64,000 nucleotides of DNA from Faeciplasma sp964650705. Lineage in GTDB: Bacteria > Bacillota > Clostridia > Oscillospirales > Ruminococcaceae. Positions within the stretch are counted from its first letter, which is position 1. Every line of letters starts with the position of its first letter. The notes under the pieces are model-generated. The model searched no databases. It saw nothing but the letters and a program-made list of their open reading frames with translations, and was not told the origin of the DNA. The position numbers and the translations under genes were made by a program. The DNA is taken from the NCBI GenBank assembly GCA_964650705.1, contig CAZYUJ010000002.1:124001-188000 (forward strand). The letters are read 5' to 3'. Below, in pieces: positions 1 to 7,902 of the stretch.

Positions 1-1
1 C

Positions 2-529
2 GCTAAAGTTACACATACAGAGCAATTTGGTTGCTTTGTCGATATCGGATGCGGGATTCCGTCGATGATACCGATAGATTCTATATCTGTTTCAAGAATA
101 TCACATCCAAACGACAGATTCGATATCGGAGATAACATCAAAGTCGTTATAAAAAATCAAGATGATGACAAGGTATACGTCTCTCACAAAGAGCTGTTGG
201 GAACTTGGTTGGAAAATTCAGCACTTTTCAAAGCAGGCGAAACCGTTAACGGCGTTGTCAGAAGCGTTGAGAGCTACGGGATCTTTGTTGAGCTGACACC
301 AAACCTTGCGGGTCTTGCAGAACCGAAACCGGGAGTATATGTCGGTCAGACAGCAAGCGTATATATAAAATCGATCAACGAAGATAAGATGAAAATCAAG
401 CTAATCATCGTTGATTCATATGACACAGTTCCGACAAAAGAGAACAGATATTTTATCGAAAGCGGAATACTTGATCGTTGGCAATATTCACCCGAAGGCT
501 GTAAAAAACAGATTGAAACAATATTTTAA
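2..529 (+). CDS. S1 RNA-binding domain protein, 5' end outside window
   Basis: The frame is open from the first bases, so the true start lies upstream of the window. The visible 175 residues hold the end of one S1 repeat (around AKVTHTEQFGCFVDIGCG) and a second, complete S1 repeat (residues about 79-135, around AGETVNGVVRSVESYGIFVE). S1 repeats are OB folds that bind single-stranded RNA. The tail of about 40 residues after the last repeat is charged and not recognised. The protein could be a ribosomal protein S1 homologue, often of reduced repeat number in Clostridia, or another S1-family RNA binder. The missing N-terminus prevents a choice. It is followed by a terminator hairpin. Confidence 0.8.
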   Translation, partial: AKVTHTEQFGCFVDIGCGIPSMIPIDSISVSRISHPNDRFDIGDNIKVVIKNQDDDKVYVSHKELLGTWLENSALFKAGETVNGVVRSVESYGIFVELTPNLAGLAEPKPGVYVGQTASVYIKSINEDKMKIKLIIVDSYDTVPTKENRYFIESGILDRWQYSPEGCKKQIETIF

Positions 530-534
530 AACAA

Positions 535-560
535 AAGCCGTGAGCAAAAACTCACGGCTT
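535..560. terminator. Bidirectional intrinsic terminator
   Basis: A perfect 10-bp stem (AAGCCGTGAG / CTCACGGCTT) with a 6-nt loop lies between two convergent genes. On the minus strand the stem is followed by TTTTGTTTT, so it best fits the end of the lipoprotein gene. It also lies 6 bases after the S1 gene stop. Confidence 0.8.
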
Positions 561-570
561 GAATTATTAA

Positions 571-2091
571 CTAATGGCTGTATTTACTATAATTTGAATA
601 AGACTTATCTATATAGATCACCCAATCAGCAACCAGTTCTTCATAAGTTTTTTCGAACAAAGACTCGTCACCGTAAATAAAGTCAATTACAGCTTTTTCA
701 CCATATTGATTGACTAAATACTGAATAAATGAAGAGCCGGCAACATAACTTGAGTTAGGATCCTTATAATCACGGCTGTAAACTGCAATATTTTCAATTT
801 CAGCATAATCAATCGCCATATCAATCGGACGGTCAATCACTTCGAAATATTCGTAAATATATTTCGTGGCTGACGAGAACGCGACGTTGTTATAATCTTG
901 GTTTAGAAATGCAACGCCGTAATAATCATATCTATATGAAAAATATCTGGCAAATCCTTCTGTTTGCCAATCATCCATCCATAACTTAGGCTGAGTTAAT
1001 GCGTGAATGTATTCATGCATAAGCGAATCAACATTCATCACATAAATCGTGTGGTTTTGGGGCTGATAAAATGAATATTGCGACAGGCTCTTACCGTTTA
1101 AGAAAATAATCCGTAAATCGTCATTGTAGTTATTTAAAGCAAAAAGATCCTGATACCGCTGCATTTGCTGCAGATTGATCTCATAAAACGCCTTTAAGTC
1201 TGTATAACTTCCGTGAAGAAAGTTATCTGAAACCAAGGGGTTGCAATCTCTATTTAGATCCTTCCAATCCGTTCCAACATAAAAAGTCGCCAAATCATCA
1301 CAAACAATATAATCAAATGAAACACCACCGTAACTATAGCGGACAATAGATGGCTCGTAAAGAAAGTTATTGCTTTTATAATAGGCAGATAGTTTATCTT
1401 TTAGGTATTGCATGCCTTCAGCGGTATCAGAAACAGATAATAACCTCTGAAACTCGTCTTCGCCGTATTGGGCGATATAGGAAGAAACAAAATCGCAAGA
1501 AATCAGACGAGCTATCTCGACATCACTATATGAACAAAAAGCAGTATCAAAACAAAGAAGATTTAGGTCGCAAGAATCCGATACATCAGGATTTACAAAT
1601 CGACCCTGTATACAACCTTCCCATTGATATTCACTACATATCAGATTCGCATAACCATAAGCTAATCCGTAATGACTAAACTCGCCATAAACCGCAAGAA
1701 GGACATCTGTCGCGTACTGCAATGTTTGCCAATCTTGAACTGTAATGTACAAACTGTTGTTAACGACATATTTACCGCTATATCTATCATCAGTAAACAC
1801 ATAAATACTTGGAGTTACATTAAAATCAGTTAGTGCATCTAATATTTCTTCAGTAGCCTTGATACAAGATTGCCTTTCGACATCTTCTATAGCAAGATCA
1901 AAATAATACCGAGCTAGTTTGGTTTCGGTATAGTCCATATCAGTGCGAAAAGAAAATACGGAGTCTTCCTCCGAATACATTAATTCTCGAGTTTCGTACT
2001 GATATTCATCGGAAACTATATTATATGATCTTGAAGCACAACCACACAGAAATAGAAATAGCAAGATATAAAGCGATAATTTTTTAGACAT
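571..2091 (-). CDS. Lipoprotein with HExxH metallopeptidase-like domain
   Basis: The 506-residue product starts with a lipoprotein signal (hydrophobic residues 6-16, then lipobox LCGC with Cys18), so it should be anchored outside the membrane. Near the C-terminus HEYIH (His359, Glu360, His363) is followed by WQTEGFARYF with Glu378. The pattern of HExxH then W..EG.A is that of MA-clan (gluzincin) peptidases of the Peptidase_MA-like kind, where the second Glu is the third zinc ligand. The N-terminal 340 residues match nothing I recognise. The gene lies 12 bases downstream of rarA in the same direction and is probably co-transcribed. Substrate unknown. Catalysis is inferred from motif only. Confidence 0.65.
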   Translation of the reverse strand: MSKKLSLYILLFLFLCGCASRSYNIVSDEYQYETRELMYSEEDSVFSFRTDMDYTETKLARYYFDLAIEDVERQSCIKATEEILDALTDFNVTPSIYVFTDDRYSGKYVVNNSLYITVQDWQTLQYATDVLLAVYGEFSHYGLAYGYANLICSEYQWEGCIQGRFVNPDVSDSCDLNLLCFDTAFCSYSDVEIARLISCDFVSSYIAQYGEDEFQRLLSVSDTAEGMQYLKDKLSAYYKSNNFLYEPSIVRYSYGGVSFDYIVCDDLATFYVGTDWKDLNRDCNPLVSDNFLHGSYTDLKAFYEINLQQMQRYQDLFALNNYNDDLRIIFLNGKSLSQYSFYQPQNHTIYVMNVDSLMHEYIHALTQPKLWMDDWQTEGFARYFSYRYDYYGVAFLNQDYNNVAFSSATKYIYEYFEVIDRPIDMAIDYAEIENIAVYSRDYKDPNSSYVAGSSFIQYLVNQYGEKAVIDFIYGDESLFEKTYEELVADWVIYIDKSYSNYSKYSH

Positions 2092-2103
2092 GCAGATCTT
2101 CTC

Positions 2104-3372
2104 CTATAATTTCTTCTTGATCTGTTCCCAATATTGCTTTGCGGCTTGCTCGGTCTTGTTATTACCGTATTCATAATAGATCCTATCCTTGATAGTATCA
2201 GGAAGATACTGTTGTTCGACCCATGCATTCGGAAATGCATGAGGATATTTATACCCTATCGCCTTGCCCATCTTGTTTGCGCCGCCATAGTGACCGTCCT
2301 GCAGGTGTGATGGGATATCTCCCGAGTTCCCTGCTCTGATATCGTCGAGTGCTGAATCAATAGCACAAATGCCGCTGTTGGATTTCGGCGCTGTTGCAAG
2401 CAGGATAACCGCATCAGCAAGAGGGATCCTTGCCTCAGGAAGTCCAAGCTGCATCGCGCTGTCTACACAGGATTTAACTATCGGCAAAATCTGAGGATAT
2501 GCAAGTCCGATATCTTCTGCAGCAATGACCAGAAGGCGCCTCGAAAGAGATATAATGTCCCCTGCCTCGATCAATCTCGCCGCATAGTGAAGTGCCGCAT
2601 TCTCATCTGAACCTCGAATAGATTTTTGAAGCGCAGACAAGATGTTATAGTGCTCATCACCGTCTCGGTCATAACGCATATTGCTTCGCTGTGTAAGAAG
2701 CTTGACAGTATCAAGATGAACTCTCAATTCATATTCGGTATTGTCGGCAGAAAGAACGCAAAGCTCAACTGTGTTGATAGACTTTCTGACATCCCCGCCG
2801 CACCCTCGGGCAATATGATCAATAACACCTGCCTCAAGCTTGAGCTTAAGTCCCAAATCATCCGCGCATATCTGAAATGCACGCTTGATGGCGGGTTTTA
2901 TCTCATCGGGCGAAACAGGCAAAAACTCAAAAACTGTGGAACGGCTGATAATAGCGTTATAAACATAGAAATACGGATTCTCAGTCGTTGAAGAAATAAG
3001 CGTTATTTTCCCGTTCTCGATGTATTCCAAAAGAGACTGCTGTTGTTTTTTGTTGAGATATTGAATCTCATCGAGATATAAAAGAATGCCGTTATAACCG
3101 TCAATAGTCTCGGTATCCGAGATGATGTCTTTGATATCTGATACGGAAGCAGATGTGCCGTTGAGCTTATACATCTTCAAATTTGTGTTTTCGGCAATGA
3201 TACGTGCAACGGTCGTCTTTCCGATTCCCGAAGAACCATAGAAGATCATGTTGGGAATCTTGCCGCTTTCTATGATGCGGCGAAGTGGTTTATCCTTGCC
3301 CAAGAGGTGGGGCTGACCCACAACATCATCCAAAGTCTTTGGGCGTATCTTATCCGCAAGCGGAGTTTGCAT
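2104..3372 (-). CDS. rarA: Replication-associated recombination protein A (RarA/MgsA)
   Basis: AAA+ ATPase related to clamp loaders that acts at stalled forks and interacts with SSB. The protein begins with the family signature PLADKIRPKTLDDVVGQ. Walker A is GSSGIGKT (about residues 46-53 from the ATG used), Walker B is LLYLDEIQ, and sensor 1 is ISSTTENP. The C-terminal MgsA oligomerisation region is present, ending in YGNNKTEQAAKQYWE. Length (422) is normal. I chose the ATG at 3372, 9 bases inside the longer GTG frame, because GAGGTG lies 6 bases before it. A consensus promoter precedes it. Confidence 0.95.
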   Translation of the reverse strand: MQTPLADKIRPKTLDDVVGQPHLLGKDKPLRRIIESGKIPNMIFYGSSGIGKTTVARIIAENTNLKMYKLNGTSASVSDIKDIISDTETIDGYNGILLYLDEIQYLNKKQQQSLLEYIENGKITLISSTTENPYFYVYNAIISRSTVFEFLPVSPDEIKPAIKRAFQICADDLGLKLKLEAGVIDHIARGCGGDVRKSINTVELCVLSADNTEYELRVHLDTVKLLTQRSNMRYDRDGDEHYNILSALQKSIRGSDENAALHYAARLIEAGDIISLSRRLLVIAAEDIGLAYPQILPIVKSCVDSAMQLGLPEARIPLADAVILLATAPKSNSGICAIDSALDDIRAGNSGDIPSHLQDGHYGGANKMGKAIGYKYPHAFPNAWVEQQYLPDTIKDRIYYEYGNNKTEQAAKQYWEQIKKKL

Positions 3373-3404
3373 TGTTTTCACCTCGGTGCTGATTTATTTA
3401 ATTA

Positions 3405-3433
3405 ATTATACCAACTGACTGAAAAAAATGCAA
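3405..3433 (-). promoter_or_regulatory. Promoter of rarA-lipoprotein operon
   Basis: On the minus strand: TTGCAT (3433-3428), 17-bp spacer, TATAAT (3410-3405), about 33 bases upstream of the rarA start. It matches the sigma-A type apart from the CA in place of AC in the -35 box, a variation repeated at several other promoters in this window. Confidence 0.6.
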
Positions 3434-3438
3434 TAGAA

Positions 3439-3465
3439 AAAAGCGACGCATTAAGCATCGCTTTT
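3439..3465 (-). terminator. Probable terminator of the SipW-type beta-helix gene
   Basis: Stem AAAAGCGACGC / GCATCGCTTTT with one mismatch and a 5-nt loop. T-rich on the minus strand. It lies about 110 bases after the stop codon at 3574 and just before the rarA promoter. Confidence 0.5.
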
Positions 3466-3474
3466 CTCAAATAT

Positions 3475-3508
3475 AGTAATACGAAGAAACACCAATAAAC
3501 GTATTACT
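3475..3508. repeat. 9-bp inverted repeat in 3' untranslated region
   Basis: Perfect arms AGTAATACG (3475-3483) and CGTATTACT (3500-3508) are separated by 16 bases, between the beta-helix gene and its terminator. It could be a 3'-UTR hairpin protecting the mRNA. No function is assigned. Confidence 0.35.
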
Positions 3509-3573
3509 GTCGCTTATGTCATAATGTGTACGGTATAGGCTTTTCTATCTTCTCGTGCGGATAGGGTTTCCTA

Positions 3574-5715
3574 TTACTCAGCGGTTACTGTCCAAGTACC
3601 GTTGCTCTCGGTTGCAACATAACCATCTGCCAAATAAGCGGAAGGATCAACAGAGAAGGTACCGCCCTTGATGACGATCTCGCCGCCATTGACAGCGTTC
3701 AAAGCACCTGTAAAGGTACCGGCTTCAATGGTAACGATAGTGCCTGCGTCCTGAGCGTAAATAGCAACTGCAGAATTGTATGTGCCGCCGTTTACGGTGA
3801 TCTTAGAGCCCTGAGAGCCAAAGACTGCGTATCCAGATGCAGTAATATTGCAGTCAGTGATGGTCGCAACAGTGTCTGCGCTGCCGGTACATACAGCAAT
3901 ACCTACGCTGCTCATTTCAAAGGTCGAATTCGAAACAGAAATCTTTACAGCGCCGTCAGCTTTCCAAGTTCCGTTAATACCGGTTACGCCCTTGAAGGTA
4001 ACGTTGTCAACCACGAGCTCTGTGTCGGGTTCATAACCGATCGCACTGTTATAGGTGCCGTGTGCGCTTTCTTCCGAACCGTCAAGAGCAAGTGTGCCGT
4101 TAAGAACCGTAAGCTTTCCACTCTTCAAATAGATCGGCAAACCATCCGTTGTGTTAGTGGTTGTAAGAGTATAGCCGTTCAAATCAAGAACAACGTCTCC
4201 GTTAACGGTGATAGACTCGGAAATTTCACGATTGCCAATCAATACGACAACAGCGTTAGAGGACTCTGCAGCCTTGTCGATAGCATCCTGTAAGGTACTA
4301 CAAGCGTAGAATTCATTATAGTAGTTTCCGTTGCCGTCCTTATATCTGACAGTAGCTGCGGTTGTCGTTACACCATCTATACCGACAACTGTTGTACCAG
4401 ATACAAATATGCTTCCGGTCGCGGTCATGTTACGGAATGCTATGCAAGGATCACCGTTCTGATCCTTTGCGGTGACAGAACCGCCGATGATGGTAACAAC
4501 TGCGCCCTCGGCAGCGTTGCCGGAGCCGTCGCTATTCAAAGCAACTGCAACATAGTCCTCTATTTCGGTCTTATCGTAGTTCGAAAGGTTAGAGTCGGTC
4601 ACGTTAACAACGGCATTCTCGCCCCAAACGTTCAGTGCAATGAGAGCAGTAATGTCACAGTCAACGATCTCAACCTTCGCACCGTCAGAAGAACCGGGCA
4701 AGTTTACACCGTATGTAGCCTTGGTACCACCGCCGAGGGTTACGTTGTCAAGAACCAAAGTACCGTTGGTGTTGTAGTTGATGCCACGTTCACAGTAACC
4801 GGAATTGATGTCGATGACCAGATCCTTAATGGTGAGGTCTGCGCCATTTGTTTCCTTGGTAACGTCAATAGCACGATCACCACCGGTATAGGTCAAGGTG
4901 TTGCCGAGACCGTAGATCACGGTATCAGAGGTGATGTTCAACTTACTGCTGATTGTAATGTCATTAGCAAGAGCGATTTCGCCGCCGTTAGCGATAGCTG
5001 CGATAAGATCTTCAGCGGTGCTTACTCTTGTTGCAGTGGCGGATTCGTCATACTCATTGTCGAAGCTGTCTTCTTCATAGGTGAGCTGAGTAGCGAACAA
5101 GTTAAGACCGAATTCGATGTAGAGCTTATCGGTGTTGTCATCTGCCACCTTGCCATTATTAAGGTTGTAGATGTTGTCGCTATCAGAAGGTGCCCAATAG
5201 AGAACGATGGTTGTGGGTTCGGTTTCTTCGCCTGCCAAGAGTTCAGCATTGCTTGCAAGAACGAAATCATCGAGATCGAACCACTCATCCACTGAAGCAA
5301 CCAATGCATTGCGATCAGCGGTGTCAGCATTTGTCACAACGCCGACCTTAATAACGTCGCTAAGATCATAAGCTACGTTATCAACGGTAACTGTGTTGTA
5401 AGCAAGCTCAGCAAGCTCAAAGTTATACTTGAGAGCCAAGTTGCCAACGTTAGCAACCTTGATGGTTTCGTAAACAACTACGCCGGGTTCCCAAAGTTTT
5501 ACTTCGCTGAACAATTTGGTTTGATCGGTAACCTTTACAAAGTCACCTTCAACTTCATAGGTGAGTTCTACGTCGAGGTTACCTGCAACGATCTGGTTTC
5601 TTGCAGAAGTAACACTGTCGGTGAACCAAGCCATTGTTGTGCCCAAAAGCATTGTGCAGCATACGATGATCGATACTACGCTGAGCAGAAGAGCACTTTT
5701 TGTGTTTTTCTTCAT
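3574..5715 (-). CDS. SipW-type signal peptide protein with camelysin/TasA-like domain and beta-helix repeats
   Basis: The 713-residue secreted protein begins MKKNTKSALLLSVVSIIV, with TTMAWFTDSVTSARNQIVAG after the hydrophobic stretch. This is the SipW-cognate signal peptide class seen in TasA and camelysin (biofilm fibres). Residues up to about 220 resemble the TasA/CalY fold. From about residue 230 the sequence is a run of short beta-strand units rich in V, T, N, G and D (for example TVIYGLGNTLTYTGG, VVLDLNGYTLTTTN), typical of a right-handed parallel beta-helix as in pectate-lyase-like surface proteins. The ATG at 5715 is used because GGAGGG lies 7 bases upstream. A longer open frame to 5826 has no ribosome site. 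No SipW peptidase is encoded nearby. Likely a surface or matrix protein. Confidence 0.8.
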   Translation of the reverse strand: MKKNTKSALLLSVVSIIVCCTMLLGTTMAWFTDSVTSARNQIVAGNLDVELTYEVEGDFVKVTDQTKLFSEVKLWEPGVVVYETIKVANVGNLALKYNFELAELAYNTVTVDNVAYDLSDVIKVGVVTNADTADRNALVASVDEWFDLDDFVLASNAELLAGEETEPTTIVLYWAPSDSDNIYNLNNGKVADDNTDKLYIEFGLNLFATQLTYEEDSFDNEYDESATATRVSTAEDLIAAIANGGEIALANDITISSKLNITSDTVIYGLGNTLTYTGGDRAIDVTKETNGADLTIKDLVIDINSGYCERGINYNTNGTLVLDNVTLGGGTKATYGVNLPGSSDGAKVEIVDCDITALIALNVWGENAVVNVTDSNLSNYDKTEIEDYVAVALNSDGSGNAAEGAVVTIIGGSVTAKDQNGDPCIAFRNMTATGSIFVSGTTVVGIDGVTTTAATVRYKDGNGNYYNEFYACSTLQDAIDKAAESSNAVVVLIGNREISESITVNGDVVLDLNGYTLTTTNTTDGLPIYLKSGKLTVLNGTLALDGSEESAHGTYNSAIGYEPDTELVVDNVTFKGVTGINGTWKADGAVKISVSNSTFEMSSVGIAVCTGSADTVATITDCNITASGYAVFGSQGSKITVNGGTYNSAVAIYAQDAGTIVTIEAGTFTGALNAVNGGEIVIKGGTFSVDPSAYLADGYVATESNGTWTVTAE

Positions 5716-5753
5716 TTGTTTTCCCTCCATTAGAGTATTTTTAGAACAGTATG

Positions 5754-5938
5754 CTCCGAAATGGTACACCTTTTTATAGTGAAACAAAAATGCAAAAAAT
5801 GTTAAAATCATATTGACATTTCGCAACTTAATGGTATAATTTAATATATGAATGGTATTTATGCATAAGGTATGCGTAACTCCGAAAAGGTGTACTTTTC
5901 AAGAGCATTTCTAATATCAAAGAAACCGCACTCCGAAA
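5754..5938. repeat. Repeats around the beta-helix gene leader and the candidate small RNA
   Basis: CTCCGAAA occurs three times in direct orientation (5754-5761, 5880-5887, 5931-5938). GTACACCTTTT (5764-5774) is exactly inverted as AAAAGGTGTAC (5885-5895). One set lies in the 5' leader of the beta-helix gene and the other in the divergent candidate RNA, so the two transcripts would share complementary stretches. Confidence 0.6.
5813..5840 (+). promoter_or_regulatory. Consensus promoter reading into a gene-free segment
   Basis: TTGACA (5813-5818), 16-bp spacer, TATAAT (5835-5840), both boxes perfect. It reads rightward, where no protein gene lies, toward the hairpin at 5924-5951. Confidence 0.6.
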
Positions 5939-5960
5939 ACGGAATGCGGTTAATTTTTTA
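5847..5960 (+). ncRNA. Candidate small RNA between beta-helix gene and clpX
   Basis: A perfect-consensus promoter ends at 5840, and a 12-bp stem hairpin followed by TAATTTTTTATT (plus strand) lies at 5924-5951. Together they define a transcript of about 110 nt. No convincing reading frame with a ribosome site is present; the first ATG opens only a 6-codon frame. The hairpin doubles as the clpX terminator on the other strand. CTCCGAAA at 5880 can pair with UUUCGGAG in the beta-helix mRNA leader (5754-5761). This is a prediction from signals only; no known RNA family was recognised. Confidence 0.4.
5924..5951. terminator. Bidirectional terminator after clpX
   Basis: Stem AACCGCACTCCG / CGGAATGCGGTT with an AAAA loop and one A-A mismatch. 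It sits 6 bases after the clpX stop. Plus-strand tail AATTTTTTATTT, minus-strand tail TCTTTG. Confidence 0.75.
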
Positions 5961-7205
5961 TTTGGACTTTTTTCTTTCGATTATCGGCTCAGCGCCGTCT
6001 GTGATACACTCGGAAGTGAGTGTGACCTTTACAATGCTCTTATCAGAAGGTGTTTCGAACATCGGCTTAAGCAACGCACCCTCAACGATCGAGCGCAAGC
6101 CTCTTGCACCGGTCTTTTGATCGATAGCTTTCTTTGCGATAGCAAGCTTAGCATCATCGGTAATATCGAGCTCGATACCGTCATATCCAAAGAGCTTCTT
6201 ATATTGCTTTTCAAGCGAATTCTTGGGAACGGAAAGAATTCTTATAAGAGCGTTCTCATCCAAATTAGATAGAGTTGTGATCACCGGGAGTCTGCCGACA
6301 AGTTCCGGGATGATTCCGAACTTCACAAGATCCTGTGGGATGACCTTTTTCAGGATACTGCCGTCCACAACATTCTTGCTTTTCGTATCTGCGCCGAAGC
6401 CGAGCGAAGACTTATCGGTACGCTTGCGAATGAGCGATTCCAAGCCATCAAATGCGCCGCCGCAAATAAAGAGAATGTTTTTGGTATCAATCTGGATGAA
6501 CTCCTGGTTGGGGTGCTTTCTTCCGCCCTGAGGAGGGACGTTTGAAACGGTGCCTTCAATGATCTTAAGCAAGGCTTGCTGAACGCCCTCACCGCTTACG
6601 TCACGGGTGATAGATGTGCTTTCAGACTTTCTTGCGATCTTGTCGATCTCATCAATATATATGATGCCGCGTTCTGCGGCTTCAATATCATAGTCTGCGG
6701 CTTGGATCAATCGCAGAAGAACGTTTTCTACGTCGTCACCTACGTACCCTGCCTCAGTAATCGTGGTTGCGTCAGCAATTGCGAAGGGAACATTCAAGGT
6801 CTTTGCCAAGGTTTGAGCCAGCAAAGTCTTGCCTGTACCCGTAGGCCCCAGAAGCAATACGTTAGACTTCTGAATCTCAACGTCATCATTTTTGTCAGCG
6901 ACTTGAACGATGCGTTTATAATGGTTGTAAACAGCTACAGAAAGGGTGATCTTAGCGTCTTCCTGACCGACAACATATTCATCCAAAGCCTGTTTAATTT
7001 CAGCAGGCTTTGACAACGTGATCTCATTAAAATCGCTCTTGCTGTGCTTGTCAGTAGTGAATCCCTTTTCTTCTAAAATATCATAGCAGAACAATATACA
7101 TTCGTCGCAAATAAAAACGTCACCTGCGGAAAACATATTTCTTACTTTATTCTCAGGCTTTCCGCAAAAGTTACATCTTTTAATTGTTGATTCGTTTCCT
7201 GCCAT
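5958..7205 (-). CDS. clpX: ATP-dependent Clp protease ATP-binding subunit ClpX
   Basis: Unfoldase hexamer that feeds substrates to ClpP. Features in order: zinc-binding domain with Cys11, Cys14, Cys33 and Cys36; Walker A GPTGTGKT (120-127); pore loop GYVG (153-156); Walker B IIYIDEID (181-188); an LGF loop (SSLGFGADTK) in the place of the IGF loop that docks on ClpP; and a C-terminal small domain (DQKTGARGLRSIVEG). The ATG at 7205 is preceded by AAGGAGGG. Length (415) is normal. It is the last gene of a tig-clpP-clpX order, 69 bases after clpP. Confidence 0.98.
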   Translation of the reverse strand: MAGNESTIKRCNFCGKPENKVRNMFSAGDVFICDECILFCYDILEEKGFTTDKHSKSDFNEITLSKPAEIKQALDEYVVGQEDAKITLSVAVYNHYKRIVQVADKNDDVEIQKSNVLLLGPTGTGKTLLAQTLAKTLNVPFAIADATTITEAGYVGDDVENVLLRLIQAADYDIEAAERGIIYIDEIDKIARKSESTSITRDVSGEGVQQALLKIIEGTVSNVPPQGGRKHPNQEFIQIDTKNILFICGGAFDGLESLIRKRTDKSSLGFGADTKSKNVVDGSILKKVIPQDLVKFGIIPELVGRLPVITTLSNLDENALIRILSVPKNSLEKQYKKLFGYDGIELDITDDAKLAIAKKAIDQKTGARGLRSIVEGALLKPMFETPSDKSIVKVTLTSECITDGAEPIIERKKSK

Positions 7206-7232
7206 TACTCTGCCCTCCTTTAGATTAAGCAA

Positions 7233-7262
7233 TGTTGCCAAGTCCGCAAGGGCTCGGCAACA
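7233..7262 (-). other. Hairpin between clpP and clpX
   Basis: Imperfect inverted repeat TGTTGCCAAG / CTCGGCAACA (7 bp, one mismatch, 2 bp) in the 69-base gap, without a T-tract. It could be an RNA processing or partial attenuation site setting the clpP:clpX ratio. Confidence 0.4.
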
Positions 7263-7274
7263 AAACATAAAATC

Positions 7275-7859
7275 CTATCTTGTCATTACCTTATCGATGA
7301 GGCCGTATTCAACAGCTTCCTCAGCGGTCATATAGTTGTCTCTTTCGGTATCGAGTGTGATCTGCTCCAAAGACTTGCCTGTGTCAGCAGCCAAGATCTT
7401 GTTGAGCTTTTCACGTGTCTTAACCATATGATCGGAGTGGATCTTAATATCGGTACACTGACCGGAAAGACCGCCGCCGATAAGAGGCTGGTGGATCATT
7501 ACTTCGCTGTGAGGAAGAGCATATCTCTTGCCCTTAGCACCGCCTGCAAGCAAAACAGCGCCCATAGAAGCAGCCATACCGACACACATTGTGCTTACGT
7601 CCGGCTTGATATACTGCATGGTGTCATAGATTGCCATACCAGCCGTTATAGAACCGCCGGGGCTGTTAATATACAGACAAATATCCTTTTCGGGATCCTG
7701 AGATTCGAGATATAAAAGCTGAGCGACAACCAAACTTGCGGTAGTGTCGTTAACTTCATCGGACAAAACAATAATTCTGTCATTAAGAAGTCTCGAATAA
7801 ATATCCATGGATCTTTCGCCATGACCTGTCTGTTCAATGACATATGGAACAAGTGCCAT
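7275..7859 (-). CDS. clpP: ATP-dependent Clp protease proteolytic subunit ClpP
   Basis: Serine peptidase (family S14) that forms the two-ring chamber of ClpXP. The catalytic triad is visible: Ser98 in GMAASMGA, His123 in MIHQPL and Asp174 in TERDNYM. Length 194 matches the family. The N-terminal MALVPYVIEQTGHGER is the usual short propeptide and axial loop region. GGAGGATTATT precedes the ATG. It lies between tig and clpX, the common Firmicutes order, so it is probably co-transcribed with tig. No CtsR-like operator was recognised upstream. Confidence 0.98.
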   Translation of the reverse strand: MALVPYVIEQTGHGERSMDIYSRLLNDRIIVLSDEVNDTTASLVVAQLLYLESQDPEKDICLYINSPGGSITAGMAIYDTMQYIKPDVSTMCVGMAASMGAVLLAGGAKGKRYALPHSEVMIHQPLIGGGLSGQCTDIKIHSDHMVKTREKLNKILAADTGKSLEQITLDTERDNYMTAEEAVEYGLIDKVMTR

Positions 7860-7902
7860 TATAATAATCCTCCGTTTCCGAAATATAAGAAAAATGAAAT
7901 AA

